Shown in pieces: positions 1 through 6,362 of a DNA stretch of 8,917 nt (position 1 is the stretch's first letter; every line of letters starts with the position of its first letter). Source of the DNA: Prevotellaceae bacterium (GTDB taxonomy: Bacteria > Bacteroidota > Bacteroidia > Bacteroidales > UBA932); assembly GCA_031275145.1 (NCBI GenBank), contig JAISPE010000404.1:1-8917 (forward strand), read 5' to 3'. A model generated the notes under the pieces. That model did no database searches, had not been told where the DNA came from, and was given only the letters and a program-made list of their open reading frames with translations. The position numbers and the translations under genes were made by a program.

Positions 1-36
1 TGTTAAGAAAAAAATAAAAAAATATTTCAAAAATAT

Positions 37-67
37 TTTGGCGGAATAAATTAATTGTATAATTTTA
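37..67 (+). promoter_or_regulatory. Bacteroidota-type promoter for the 87-aa DNA-binding protein gene
   Basis: TTTG at 37-40 is followed, after a 19-base spacer, by TAATTTTA at 60-67. This matches the Bacteroidota vegetative pattern TTTG / TAnnTTTG in all but the last base. A-rich tracts at 10-35, including AAAAATATTT twice at 18-27 and 29-38 with an 11-base period, precede it and could act like an UP element. It lies 34 bases upstream of the start codon at 101. The assignment is by pattern only. Confidence 0.55.
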
Positions 68-100
68 TCGGTGTTTTTATCTTAAAGGTTAATAGCGATT

Positions 101-364
101 ATGGAGACAGTTACAATAACATTCAATGAATTAAGAAGGATTAAAGATGCCCTTCCACATGGCAGTATTCACAAGATTGCGGCATTATTAGATGTCAGCG
201 TGGAAACAGTAAGAAACTATTTTGGCGGCGAAAACTTCGATCGAGGCAAAGCTATCGGAATACATTACGAGAAGGGGCCGGAAGGAGGAATCGTGACATT
301 TGACGATTCCACTATTCTGAATTTAGCCAAAAAAATTCTTGATGAACACAAATTGGAGTATTAA
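101..364 (+). CDS. Small helix-turn-helix DNA-binding protein (87 aa)
   Basis: Small, probably cytosolic protein of unknown specific function. Residues 22-43 (SIHKIAALLDVSVETVRNYF and following) have the pattern of a helix-turn-helix: a hydrophobic first helix ending in LLDVS, then a recognition helix SVETVRNYF. The C-terminal half is short and mixed charge, with a GPEGGIVTFDD stretch and a final amphipathic helix. No signal peptide or membrane segment is seen. It resembles a small conserved DNA-binding protein annotated in many Bacteroidales genomes, a family recognition from memory. The ATG at 101 is the natural start, preceded by a promoter-like element. The gene is separated from the thioredoxin gene by 80 bases containing an inverted repeat, which could be its own operator or an attenuator. 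No target is known, so regulation of the downstream gene is only a guess. Confidence 0.75.
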   Translation: METVTITFNELRRIKDALPHGSIHKIAALLDVSVETVRNYFGGENFDRGKAIGIHYEKGPEGGIVTFDDSTILNLAKKILDEHKLEY

Positions 365-374
365 AAAATTGTAA

Positions 375-421
375 ACAGAAAAAGTGAACAATGCCATTTG
401 CGCATTTGTTCACAATTCTGT
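375..421. repeat. Inverted repeat between the HTH gene and the thioredoxin gene
   Basis: GTGAACAATGC at 384-394 pairs with GCATTTGTTCAC at 402-413 (one bulged T), leaving a 7-base loop. The stem can be extended outward by ACAGAA (375-380) with TTCTGT (416-421) across a small A-rich internal loop. On the plus strand it is not followed by a T-run, so it is not a typical plus-strand terminator. Reading leftward, the minus strand does have a T-rich run after the stem. It could be an operator for the upstream HTH protein, an attenuator in the leader of the thioredoxin gene, or an mRNA-stabilising stem. Confidence 0.6.
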
Positions 422-444
422 GATTAAAAACAAAAAAAAATTAA

Positions 445-762
445 ATGGCATTAGAAGTAAATAGAGCTAATTATGACGAGGTTATCAATTCAGAGAAACC
501 CGTGGTTCTTGATTTTTGGGCAACATGGTGTGGTCCGTGCAGACTTATAGCCCCGTATATTGACGAGATTGCCAGAGAATATGAAGGCAAAGCAATTGTA
601 GGTAAAGTCAATATAGAAGACGACAACGATGATTTGGCAAACAGGTACGGAGTGAAAAATATTCCGACTGTTCTGTTTATCAAAGACGGAAAGGTGCTGG
701 ATAAACAGGTGGGCGCGGCAGGTAAAGATGTCTTCGTTCAGAAACTGAAGGCATTATTGTAG
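445..762 (+). CDS. trxA: Thioredoxin
   Basis: Cytosolic disulfide reductase of 105 aa, the usual single-domain thioredoxin length. It reduces disulfides in client proteins and is itself recycled by thioredoxin reductase with NADPH. The active site WCGPC is at residues 28-32 (catalytic Cys29 and Cys32) within FWATWCGPC. The buried Asp of the fold is in VVLDFW (D23), and the cis-proline is in NIPTVLF (P74). There is no signal peptide, so it is a cytoplasmic rather than a TlpA/ResA-like exported protein. The start ATG at 445 follows an A-rich leader without a Shine-Dalgarno sequence, as is usual in Bacteroidota. It stands after an inverted repeat and is followed by a weak terminator-like hairpin, so it may be transcribed alone or with the upstream HTH gene. 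Confidence 0.96.
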   Translation: MALEVNRANYDEVINSEKPVVLDFWATWCGPCRLIAPYIDEIAREYEGKAIVGKVNIEDDNDDLANRYGVKNIPTVLFIKDGKVLDKQVGAAGKDVFVQKLKALL

Positions 763-763
763 T

Positions 764-797
764 TCGCCGCATAATGAAGCGGGCGATGCCTGTTTTC
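764..797 (+). terminator. Possible weak intrinsic terminator after trxA
   Basis: TCGCCGC at 764-770 pairs with GCGGGCGA at 779-786 (one bulge) around an 8-base loop. The T-rich stretch GTTTTC comes a few bases later, at 792-797, which is farther from the stem than ideal. The hairpin lies immediately after the trxA stop codon. Confidence 0.4.
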
Positions 798-887
798 ATA
801 TACTGTTCACTTTATTGTGCCGGTCATTGAAGGCAAAGTTTTGAGGGGAAAGATATTTTCTGTTTATAACGGTTTAAGAGTTTGAGT

Positions 888-1787
888 ATGGAAGATATAA
901 AGACATTGACAGAACAGTTTATACGTTACATGCAGACGGAAAAAAGGGCTTCGGAACATACGTTACGGGCGTATAAAAATGATATTTCCGATTTCTTCGA
1001 CTGTATTTGCGACGAAGGGTGTGTTATTGACATTAATGAAGTAACAACCCTGGTTGTCAGACGATGGATTTCCGAAATGATAAAGAACGGAATAACTCCG
1101 CGTACGGTAAACCGTAAAATTGCGGCGCTGAGTTCTTTTTTCAAGTATCTGATGAGAAAAAAGACAGTGACAAAAAATCCCGCAAGCGGAATCGCGAAAC
1201 CGAAAACGGCAAAAAAACTTCCGTCATTTATAACCGAGGAGAAACTTTCTGCCGTTCTGGACTCTTCAGTCAATTTCAACGATTATGCTTCGTACAGAGA
1301 TTATGTGATTCTGGAAACATTCTATGCCACAGGGATGAGAATCTCCGAACTTGCGAAGCTGAAACACAGTGATGTAGATTTCTATCTGAAACAAATCAGG
1401 GTGTCAGGCAAACGTAACAAAGAACGTATTATCCCTATGACAGAAAATATCAGGCAGATACTGGAAGAATACATATCCAGAAAACAGGCGATTTTTCCGA
1501 ATCCGGAAAGTAATCATCTCTTTTTTACATCCAAAGGGAAACAGATATCGATAAAGTCAATATATTTGGGAGTAAAAAGGAGTTTACGTACGGGCGGAGT
1601 AACAGGCAAGTCAAATCCTCATGTTTTGCGACATACGTTCGCAACACATATCTTAAACAACGGAGCGGATTTGAACAGCGTGAAAGAAATATTAGGGCAT
1701 GCAAATCTGACGGCAACGCAGATATACACGCACAATACTTTTGAAAAGTTAAAATTTATTCATAATAAGGCGCATCCACGCGCTTAA
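888..1787 (+). CDS. xerC: Tyrosine recombinase XerC/XerD type
   Basis: Site-specific recombinase of 299 aa, the usual Xer length. It is expected to resolve chromosome dimers at dif with a partner recombinase. An N-terminal SAM-like, core-binding domain occupies about residues 5-90 and the C-terminal catalytic domain about 110-290. All catalytic residues are present: Arg151 (GMRISEL), Lys175 in the beta-hairpin (SGKRNKER), His245 and Arg248 (HVLRHTFATH), His271 (LGHANL) and the nucleophile Tyr280 (IYTH). The frame is open from a TTG at 882, but the ATG at 888 (MEDIKTLTEQF) is the better start. The hpf gene follows after 26 bases and is probably co-transcribed. The xerC-hpf pairing is familiar in Bacteroidales, which favours a housekeeping Xer protein over an integrase from a mobile element. 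Whether it is XerC or XerD cannot be settled from sequence alone. Confidence 0.92.
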   Translation: MEDIKTLTEQFIRYMQTEKRASEHTLRAYKNDISDFFDCICDEGCVIDINEVTTLVVRRWISEMIKNGITPRTVNRKIAALSSFFKYLMRKKTVTKNPASGIAKPKTAKKLPSFITEEKLSAVLDSSVNFNDYASYRDYVILETFYATGMRISELAKLKHSDVDFYLKQIRVSGKRNKERIIPMTENIRQILEEYISRKQAIFPNPESNHLFFTSKGKQISIKSIYLGVKRSLRTGGVTGKSNPHVLRHTFATHILNNGADLNSVKEILGHANLTATQIYTHNTFEKLKFIHNKAHPRA

Positions 1788-1813
1788 GGTTAAACAATTA
1801 AAAGAGTGAAGCC

Positions 1814-2107
1814 ATGAACTTAAATGTACAATCCATCAAATTTGATGCAGACAGAAAACTCATTGAGTTTATTGAAAAAAAGGTTTCCAAACTGGAGAAA
1901 TTCTTCGAGGGAATCGTTGGTGCAGACGTTTATCTCAGATTAGACAGTCAGCCTGTTGAAAACAAAAAAGTAGAAATTCGGCTTAAAATACCCGGCTACG
2001 ATATATTCGCAGAACGGGAATCGAAAAGTTTCGAGGAATCTACGGACTTATGTATCGATGCGCTTAAAACACAGCTTACAAAAGCGAAAGAAAAAATGAG
2101 AGCGTAA
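1814..2107 (+). CDS. hpf: Ribosome hibernation-promoting factor, short form (HPF/RaiA/YfiA family)
   Basis: Protein of 97 aa that in this family binds the decoding centre of the 30S subunit in stationary phase and silences or stabilises ribosomes. The family pattern is visible. A beta strand (MNLNVQSIKFDAD) leads into a helix (LIEFIEKKVSKLEKFFEG), then strands DVYLRLDS and KKVEIRLKIPGYDIFAERES, then a helix containing the conserved IDAL and the lysine-rich end QLTKAKEKMRA. The length matches the short HPF form, with no C-terminal dimerisation domain, so dimerising 100S ribosomes would need another factor. It begins 26 bases after xerC and ends 23 bases before a strong terminator, making it the last gene of that unit. 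Confidence 0.9.
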   Translation: MNLNVQSIKFDADRKLIEFIEKKVSKLEKFFEGIVGADVYLRLDSQPVENKKVEIRLKIPGYDIFAERESKSFEESTDLCIDALKTQLTKAKEKMRA

Positions 2108-2130
2108 ATTTTAAAAATTCAATAAACAGT

Positions 2131-2170
2131 AAAATCCCCCGCAAGATTTTCTTTTGGGGGATTTTTATTT
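2131..2170 (+). terminator. Strong intrinsic terminator of the xerC-hpf unit
   Basis: AAAATCCCCC at 2131-2140 and GGGGGATTTT at 2156-2165 form a perfect 10-bp stem around a 15-base loop, and the right arm runs into a T-rich tail (ATTTTTATTT, 2161-2170). The stem lies 23 bases after the hpf stop codon. The flanking A-run upstream means it could also work on the minus strand. Confidence 0.9.
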
Positions 2171-2330
2171 GTGTGCCAGGCGACGGGTCGTTACTGTGCG
2201 TAAAAACGCCCTCTCGTCCTCTCGCTCGTCGTCGTCTCCAGACCTCTCGCTCGACTTGCTTTTAGCTGCGACGTAGCGAAGACGCTGAGGGAAGCCACTG
2301 CGACGCCCGTCGCAATTTACGTATATTTTA
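2171..2330. other. GC-rich non-coding segment with inverted ends, possible dispersed repeat
   Basis: This stretch is visibly richer in GC than its AT-rich surroundings. GCGACGGG at 2180-2187 is the exact reverse complement of CCCGTCGC at 2306-2313, so the segment has inverted 8-bp ends about 134 bases apart. Inside, CCTCTCG occurs three times (2210-2216, 2218-2224, 2243-2249), two of them within the 11-mer CCTCTCGCTCG (2218-2228, 2243-2253). A small hairpin GCGT-AAAA-ACGC lies at 2198-2209. No convincing ORF or tRNA is seen. It may be a MITE-like or otherwise repeated intergenic element, or a decayed insertion; without the genome this is only a suggestion. Confidence 0.4.
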
Positions 2331-2417
2331 ATTGCTAATTGCTTTAATCTTTGGATGCATTGACTTCGTCGAACTAAAGTTTCCTAACGGAATGTTTTTG
2401 TTACAGCCTTTTATACT

Positions 2418-2451
2418 TTAAATTGACGGCATTTCTTAAATTGACGACATT
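2418..2451. repeat. Two-copy tandem repeat TTAAATTGACGRCATT
   Basis: TTAAATTGACGGCATT (2418-2433) and TTAAATTGACGACATT (2436-2451) are 16-base direct copies differing at one position, with an 18-base period. They lie about 250 bases upstream of the rhamnosidase start. They could be paired binding sites or just a decayed repeat. Confidence 0.55.
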
Positions 2452-2482
2452 GAGCTAAAGCATACGGCAGGGGTGGCATCGG

Positions 2483-2540
2483 GAACAGTTATTTATTTTT
2501 TTGAATTAAACCCGTTTAATGGGGTACTCATTAACTGTTC
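2483..2540. repeat. Nested inverted repeat upstream of the rhamnosidase gene
   Basis: The outer arms GAACAGTTA (2483-2491) and TAACTGTTC (2532-2540) are perfect 9-bp complements. Inside them lies a second perfect palindrome, ATTAAAC-CC-GTTTAAT (2505-2520), with a T-run (2494-2502) between the left arms. This could form a cruciform or a branched RNA, serve as a dimeric regulator site, or be the ends of a small decayed element. Confidence 0.55.
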
Positions 2541-2556
2541 TGATGTTTTTAAAACG

Positions 2557-2615
2557 GCTGATTGCGTCAGCAATAAATCGTAAATCTAAAATCGTAAACC
2601 GTAAATTTAAAACCG
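2557..2615. repeat. Small hairpin and CGTAAA repeats before the rhamnosidase promoter
   Basis: GCTGA-TTGCG-TCAGC at 2557-2571 is a 5-bp hairpin. It is followed by the low-complexity units CGTAAATCTAAAAT (2579-2592), CGTAAAC (2593-2599) and CGTAAATTTAAAAC (2600-2613). The CGTAAA/TAAAA pattern is a simple intergenic repeat; no function is evident. Confidence 0.45.
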
Positions 2616-2652
2616 CTTAACCGGATTTGAGCGCTGTCCGGCAACCCTCTGT

Positions 2653-2683
2653 TTTTTACTTTCAATTATTTCATATAATTTTG
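2653..2683 (+). promoter_or_regulatory. Bacteroidota promoter for the rhamnosidase gene
   Basis: TAATTTTG at 2676-2683 is a perfect TAnnTTTG -7 element. Nineteen bases upstream is a T-run (2653-2656) where TTTG would be expected, lacking the G, so the -33 element is weak. A start of transcription near 2690 would leave a leader of about 15 bases before ATG 2705. This also argues against the longer reading frame opening at TTG 2627. Confidence 0.6.
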
Positions 2684-2704
2684 TCCCATAATCAAAAAAG
2701 TAAA

Positions 2705-5398
2705 ATGATGAACAGGAATATTTCTTTTTTAGTGTTATCAGTTTATATGACAGTGACGGCATGCAGTCAGTCGAGCGACAGGTTCGAAGCAATAGAATTG
2801 CAGTGCGAATATCAGACAGAGCCGGTGGGTATCGGAGTATCGGCGCCCCGTTTCGGATGGACAGTATTCGATCCCGCGTATACTGAGGGACAGTCTCAAA
2901 CCGCTTACAATATTCTGGTTGCGAGCAGTCCCGACATTTTGACGGAGGCCGAAGCCGACGTATGGAACAGCGGCAGGGTAAATTCTTCGCAGTCGGTTTT
3001 AGTCCCTTTCGAGGGGAAAAAACTGAAGTCGAGCTCCGCCTATTTCTGGAAAGTACGGATTTACGACAAAGACGGGAATCCTTCGGAATGGAGTATCCCG
3101 GCGCGTTTTGTAACCGGCATTCTCGATTCGGCCGAATGGAAGGCCGCGGCATGGATACGTCATCCCGACGCTCCGCGGGTGAAGCATATCTGGTTTCGCA
3201 AAAATCTGCATCTGGATACAAATCCCGAATCGGTTTTCATACATGTGGCTTCGCTCGGATACCACGAACTGTATATCAACGGGGAAAAAGCCGACGACCG
3301 TATACTTGCCCCCGCGCTTACGAATTTCGACAAACGGCTTTTCTACGTTACCTACGACATCTCGCAACTCTTGGACAGTGGCGACAACACTGTCGGCATC
3401 TGGTATGCGTCGGGATGGGCAAGCTACGACTGTTTTTCGCGAACGCCGTCAATGCGTGTGCTTCTCGACGGAAAGGATGCCGCCGGCAAAACGGTTACGC
3501 TCTTTTCCGATTCCACATGGCGCTGTGCCGTCAGCAACAGCGAAGATACGCGCGAGGTCCGCACCTATAACGATAACGGAAGCGAAATCGTAGACGCCCG
3601 CGCCTTCATTCCGGACTGGAACAGCGTCGCTTTCGACGACAGCAAATGGACCTTTGCCGCAGTTACAGCGGATAACGGTCAGGTCGAACTCGCAGCGCAT
3701 GACATAGATCTTTCGCGGATTATCGAAATGCTGCCGGCGCAGAACATCGCAGACGCGGGCGACGGCATTTACAAAATTGACTTCGGCCAAAACTTTACAG
3801 GATGGCTGAACATCCGTTTCGAAGGACTTTCGGCAGGCGACACCGTAGTCATCGGATCGGCAGACGACGGGGAATCATTTGACGACTTCAACATTCGCAA
3901 TATCTTCATATCGTCGGGCAAAGACGGCGAAACGTTCTCAAACCGCTTTAATTACATATCGGGAAGATATGCAAATATAAAAGGCCTGCGCAAAGCTCCG
4001 AAAACCGATGACGTTACGGCTTATGCCGTCAGTACCGACATGAGACGTACGGGTAAATTCCATTCGTCGAGCGAACTGTTTAACCGGATATACGAGACCG
4101 ACCTGTGGACTTTTCTTGCCAATACTACCGAGGGATACACTTCGGACTGTCCGCACCGCGAACGCTGCGGATACGGCGAAACCGCTACCGCCACATCGTG
4201 GGGCATAGGATTGCAGAATTACGACGCCGGAGCATTTTACCGGAACGTCGTACGCAACTGGCGTGATGTTCAGCTGCCCGACGGCTGGGGACGTCACACC
4301 GCGCCACAACCGAACGATTATCACTGGGGCGGAGCAATGTGGAGCAGCGCGGGTCTGAACGTGGCATGGGAACACTATCTGCACTATGGCGACCTGCAAA
4401 TACTTGAACTGATTTATCCCACCGCCAGACGCTGGCTCGAATTTCTGCACGCAAACGTCAGCGATGGGATACTGAGAAAGTATCGCAAACACGACGGACA
4501 GTTTCTTGGCGACTGGCTTGCTCCCAATTCCCGAAGCGAATTCGGCTCAAGCGTTCAGGCGCTGTATTTCAACAATTGCGTCTATGCCATGAATCTCGAA
4601 ACGTTTGTGAAAATCGCCGGCCTGCTAAACAGACCGGACGACGCCGCGCTGTATGGCAGACGTCTGGCAGACCTGCGTCCCGCTATCCGCTCAAGGTTCT
4701 ACGATTCGATTTCCGGTACTTATTCCGACGGCACTCAGGTACAGCAGGCGTTCGCAGTGATTGCCGGACTGGCAAAAGGAGACGAATTGACGCAGATAGA
4801 GAATTACATCAGTAACGATATGCGCAATAAACATCCGTATTTCGACATGGGCAGCTCGGGACTGTCCGTACTGATACCTTATCTGACGGAACGCCCGCAA
4901 ATGGCAGAACTTACGGCAACGATTCTAAGCAAAACCGCTTTCCCGGGTTACGGTTACTTTATCGAACAGGGCGAAAGTACATGGCCGGAGGACTGGAAGA
5001 TTGACGTGCCGAGCAAAATCCATACCTGCTATACCGGTATCGCGGGATGGTTCACGAAAGGACTTTGCGGTATCCGGCCCGATGAAAACTGTCCGGGATA
5101 CAAACATTTTATCATTAAGCCTTTCATTGTTTCCGCAGTTGATTTTGCCGAAGCATCGACAGGCTCTCCGTACGGCGAAATCGTCAGCCGCTGGGAACGC
5201 AGGGACAGCAGGATAATACTGTCGGTAACAATACCGCCCAACACTTCGGCAACGGTGTATATCCCGTCGCAGTCCGGACAGATCACCATAAACGGCAAAC
5301 CGCTGAAAAATATCGAAGGCCTTACGCTGAAAAATGCGGAAAACGGCTATGTCGCGGTCGAAACTGTTTCCGGAAAATATCAGTTCGTTTCGGAATGA
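2705..5398 (+). CDS. GH78-family alpha-L-rhamnosidase, secreted lipoprotein
   Basis: Predicted inverting alpha-L-rhamnosidase of 897 aa that would release terminal L-rhamnose from plant or microbial glycans. MMNRNISFLVLSVYMTVTAC is a lipoprotein signal with lipidated Cys20; surface display is undetermined, since no clear acidic export signal follows. Domains run in the usual GH78 order: an Fn3-like N-terminal domain (about 28-140, SAPRFGW, YFWKVRIYD); the rhamnosidase N domain (about 150-345, WIRHPD, LYINGEK); a beta-sandwich (about 350-440); the (alpha/alpha)6 catalytic domain (about 447-790); and a C-terminal beta domain from GYKHFIIKP (about 797). The catalytic motif is DCPHRERCGYGET, with Asp481 and Glu486 in place. 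Where relatives usually have GGD or TGD, this protein has GET (Glu492, Thr493). The second catalytic region is EQGESTWPEDW (754-764). GC is high: 39 of 60 bases at both 3121-3180 and 4141-4200, against 21 of 60 at 1261-1320. No SusC/D partners are adjacent. The family is near certain; activity on rhamnose is less sure. Confidence 0.88.
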   Translation: MMNRNISFLVLSVYMTVTACSQSSDRFEAIELQCEYQTEPVGIGVSAPRFGWTVFDPAYTEGQSQTAYNILVASSPDILTEAEADVWNSGRVNSSQSVLVPFEGKKLKSSSAYFWKVRIYDKDGNPSEWSIPARFVTGILDSAEWKAAAWIRHPDAPRVKHIWFRKNLHLDTNPESVFIHVASLGYHELYINGEKADDRILAPALTNFDKRLFYVTYDISQLLDSGDNTVGIWYASGWASYDCFSRTPSMRVLLDGKDAAGKTVTLFSDSTWRCAVSNSEDTREVRTYNDNGSEIVDARAFIPDWNSVAFDDSKWTFAAVTADNGQVELAAHDIDLSRIIEMLPAQNIADAGDGIYKIDFGQNFTGWLNIRFEGLSAGDTVVIGSADDGESFDDFNIRNIFISSGKDGETFSNRFNYISGRYANIKGLRKAPKTDDVTAYAVSTDMRRTGKFHSSSELFNRIYETDLWTFLANTTEGYTSDCPHRERCGYGETATATSWGIGLQNYDAGAFYRNVVRNWRDVQLPDGWGRHTAPQPNDYHWGGAMWSSAGLNVAWEHYLHYGDLQILELIYPTARRWLEFLHANVSDGILRKYRKHDGQFLGDWLAPNSRSEFGSSVQALYFNNCVYAMNLETFVKIAGLLNRPDDAALYGRRLADLRPAIRSRFYDSISGTYSDGTQVQQAFAVIAGLAKGDELTQIENYISNDMRNKHPYFDMGSSGLSVLIPYLTERPQMAELTATILSKTAFPGYGYFIEQGESTWPEDWKIDVPSKIHTCYTGIAGWFTKGLCGIRPDENCPGYKHFIIKPFIVSAVDFAEASTGSPYGEIVSRWERRDSRIILSVTIPPNTSATVYIPSQSGQITINGKPLKNIEGLTLKNAENGYVAVETVSGKYQFVSE

Positions 5399-5426
5399 CG
5401 GGTACTTTACGGTTAAAAAATATCGG

Positions 5427-5452
5427 TTGTTTCGGAAAAAACATTACCTTTG
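5427..5452 (+). promoter_or_regulatory. Bacteroidota promoter for the liv operon
   Basis: TACCTTTG at 5445-5452, in the context TACCTTTGCA, is a perfect TAnnTTTG element and a typical strong Bacteroidota -7 box. A TTG at 5427-5429 is only 15 bases upstream, shorter than the usual 19-21, so the -33 element is uncertain. The livH ATG at 5490 lies 37 bases downstream. Confidence 0.7.
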
Positions 5453-5489
5453 CATCTGTTTTTTGAACTTTTATTTATACAGGATAAAA

Positions 5490-6362
5490 ATGTTGTTACA
5501 ATTTATTGTGAATGGACTGATCACAGGCGTGATATACAGTTTGGCCGCTATCGGATTTGCACTGGTATATAATACCACACGAATTTTCCATATTGCAGCA
5601 GCGGCATTGTATGTGGCAGCGGCTTACTTCTTTTATTTCGCTTTTCACACACTGTCTTTACCTTTATGGCTGTCGGCGGTTATTGCTTTAATATGCACTG
5701 CACTGTTAAGTGTTTTGTGCGAATGGTCAGTCTATCGTCCCCTGTACAACAAAAAATCTTCTCTGAATGTAGTGATGATTAGTTCTATCGGTGTCATGAC
5801 CATATTAATTTTAATGTAATTGCACTGATTTTCGGAAATGAGACAAAAGTCCTGGACAACAGTATACAGCGAGTATTCACACATAACGATATAATCATAA
5901 CCGGTCCGCAACTGTGGCAACTGGTTTTAGGTATGTCGGCAATAACAGTTTTCATGCTGTTCCTGAAATTTTCACGATTCGGCTTGAAAGCAAGGGCATT
6001 GAGCAACAACGATACCTTGATTTCAGGTAATGGGATTCAATATTACGTCTACCCGCCTGTTTGTTTTTGCGTTGAGCGGAATTTTCCTGGCTTTGGGAAG
6101 TTGCCTGACTGCGTATGACATCGGAATGGATCCGCATGTGGGAATGTCATTGCTGATTAATGCAATGGTAGCGATGATTATCGGAGGGACAGGCCGTTTC
6201 GAGGCTTGCGTCATTGGAGGCGTTTCGCTGGGTATATTGCAGGCGCTGGTGGTTTATCAGTTCTCGGCTAACTGGCAAAACGCAATTACATTCTTGATGT
6301 TGCTGCTATTTTTGTTTTTTCGCCCGCAGGGAATTATCGGTTATAAAAAAAGGATGGTGTAA
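5490..6362 (+). pseudogene. livH: LivH-type ABC permease, disrupted by two frameshifts
   Basis: Inner-membrane permease of the branched-chain amino-acid (HAAT) ABC family, normally pairing with LivM. The N-terminal part (5490-5810, MLLQFIVNGLITGVIYSLAA and on) has the typical LivH start and membrane helices, but this frame stops at TAA 5817-5819. The family sequence continues in another frame from 5813 (NVIALIFGNETKVLD ... ALSNNDTLIS, to 6025). It then returns to the original frame from 6027 (VMGFNITSTRLFVFALSG ... FFRPQGIIGYKKRMV). Removing two bases near 5811-5812 (TTTT) and one at 6026 (GG) gives a continuous protein of about 289 aa, the normal LivH length, with no other stop. The shifts add to +3, but the stop codon between them prevents rescue. 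This is either a recent pseudogene or a pair of sequencing or assembly errors. The ATG of livM follows the stop codon directly. Confidence 0.85.

Noticed and set aside
2171..2330. A 40-codon minus-strand open stretch in the GC-rich spacer
   Set aside because: It lacks a start codon after the upstream stop, is rich in Arg, Ser and Thr from repetitive CTCG units, and has no recognisable motif.
2579..2615. CGTAAA repeats as a CRISPR array
   Set aside because: The units are too short and unequal, with no conserved repeat of about 30 bases, no spacers of uniform length and no cas genes in the window.
2171..2675. tRNA genes expected after hpf by comparison with Bacteroides
   Set aside because: No cloverleaf, T-loop GTTCRANNC or matching acceptor stem was found by eye in the spacer.
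2627..2704. Upstream extension of the rhamnosidase to TTG 2627
   Set aside because: It would place 26 residues before an excellent lipoprotein signal peptide and would overlap the -7 promoter element at 2676-2683.
2607..3221. A 204-residue open frame on the minus strand opposite the rhamnosidase 5' end
   Set aside because: It is the complement of a clearly coding region, has no recognisable domain and is low-complexity in Arg, Ser and Cys. Other antisense frames over 3000-5300 are explained the same way by high GC.
5334..5489. Upstream extension of livH into the rhamnosidase gene
   Set aside because: The LivH family start MLLQFIVNGLITG fits ATG 5490 exactly, and the extension would cross the promoter at 5445-5452.
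5805..5819. Programmed frameshifting as the explanation for livH
   Set aside because: No canonical slippery heptamer is present, and two opposite shifts (-1 or +2, then +1) would both be needed in one short gene.
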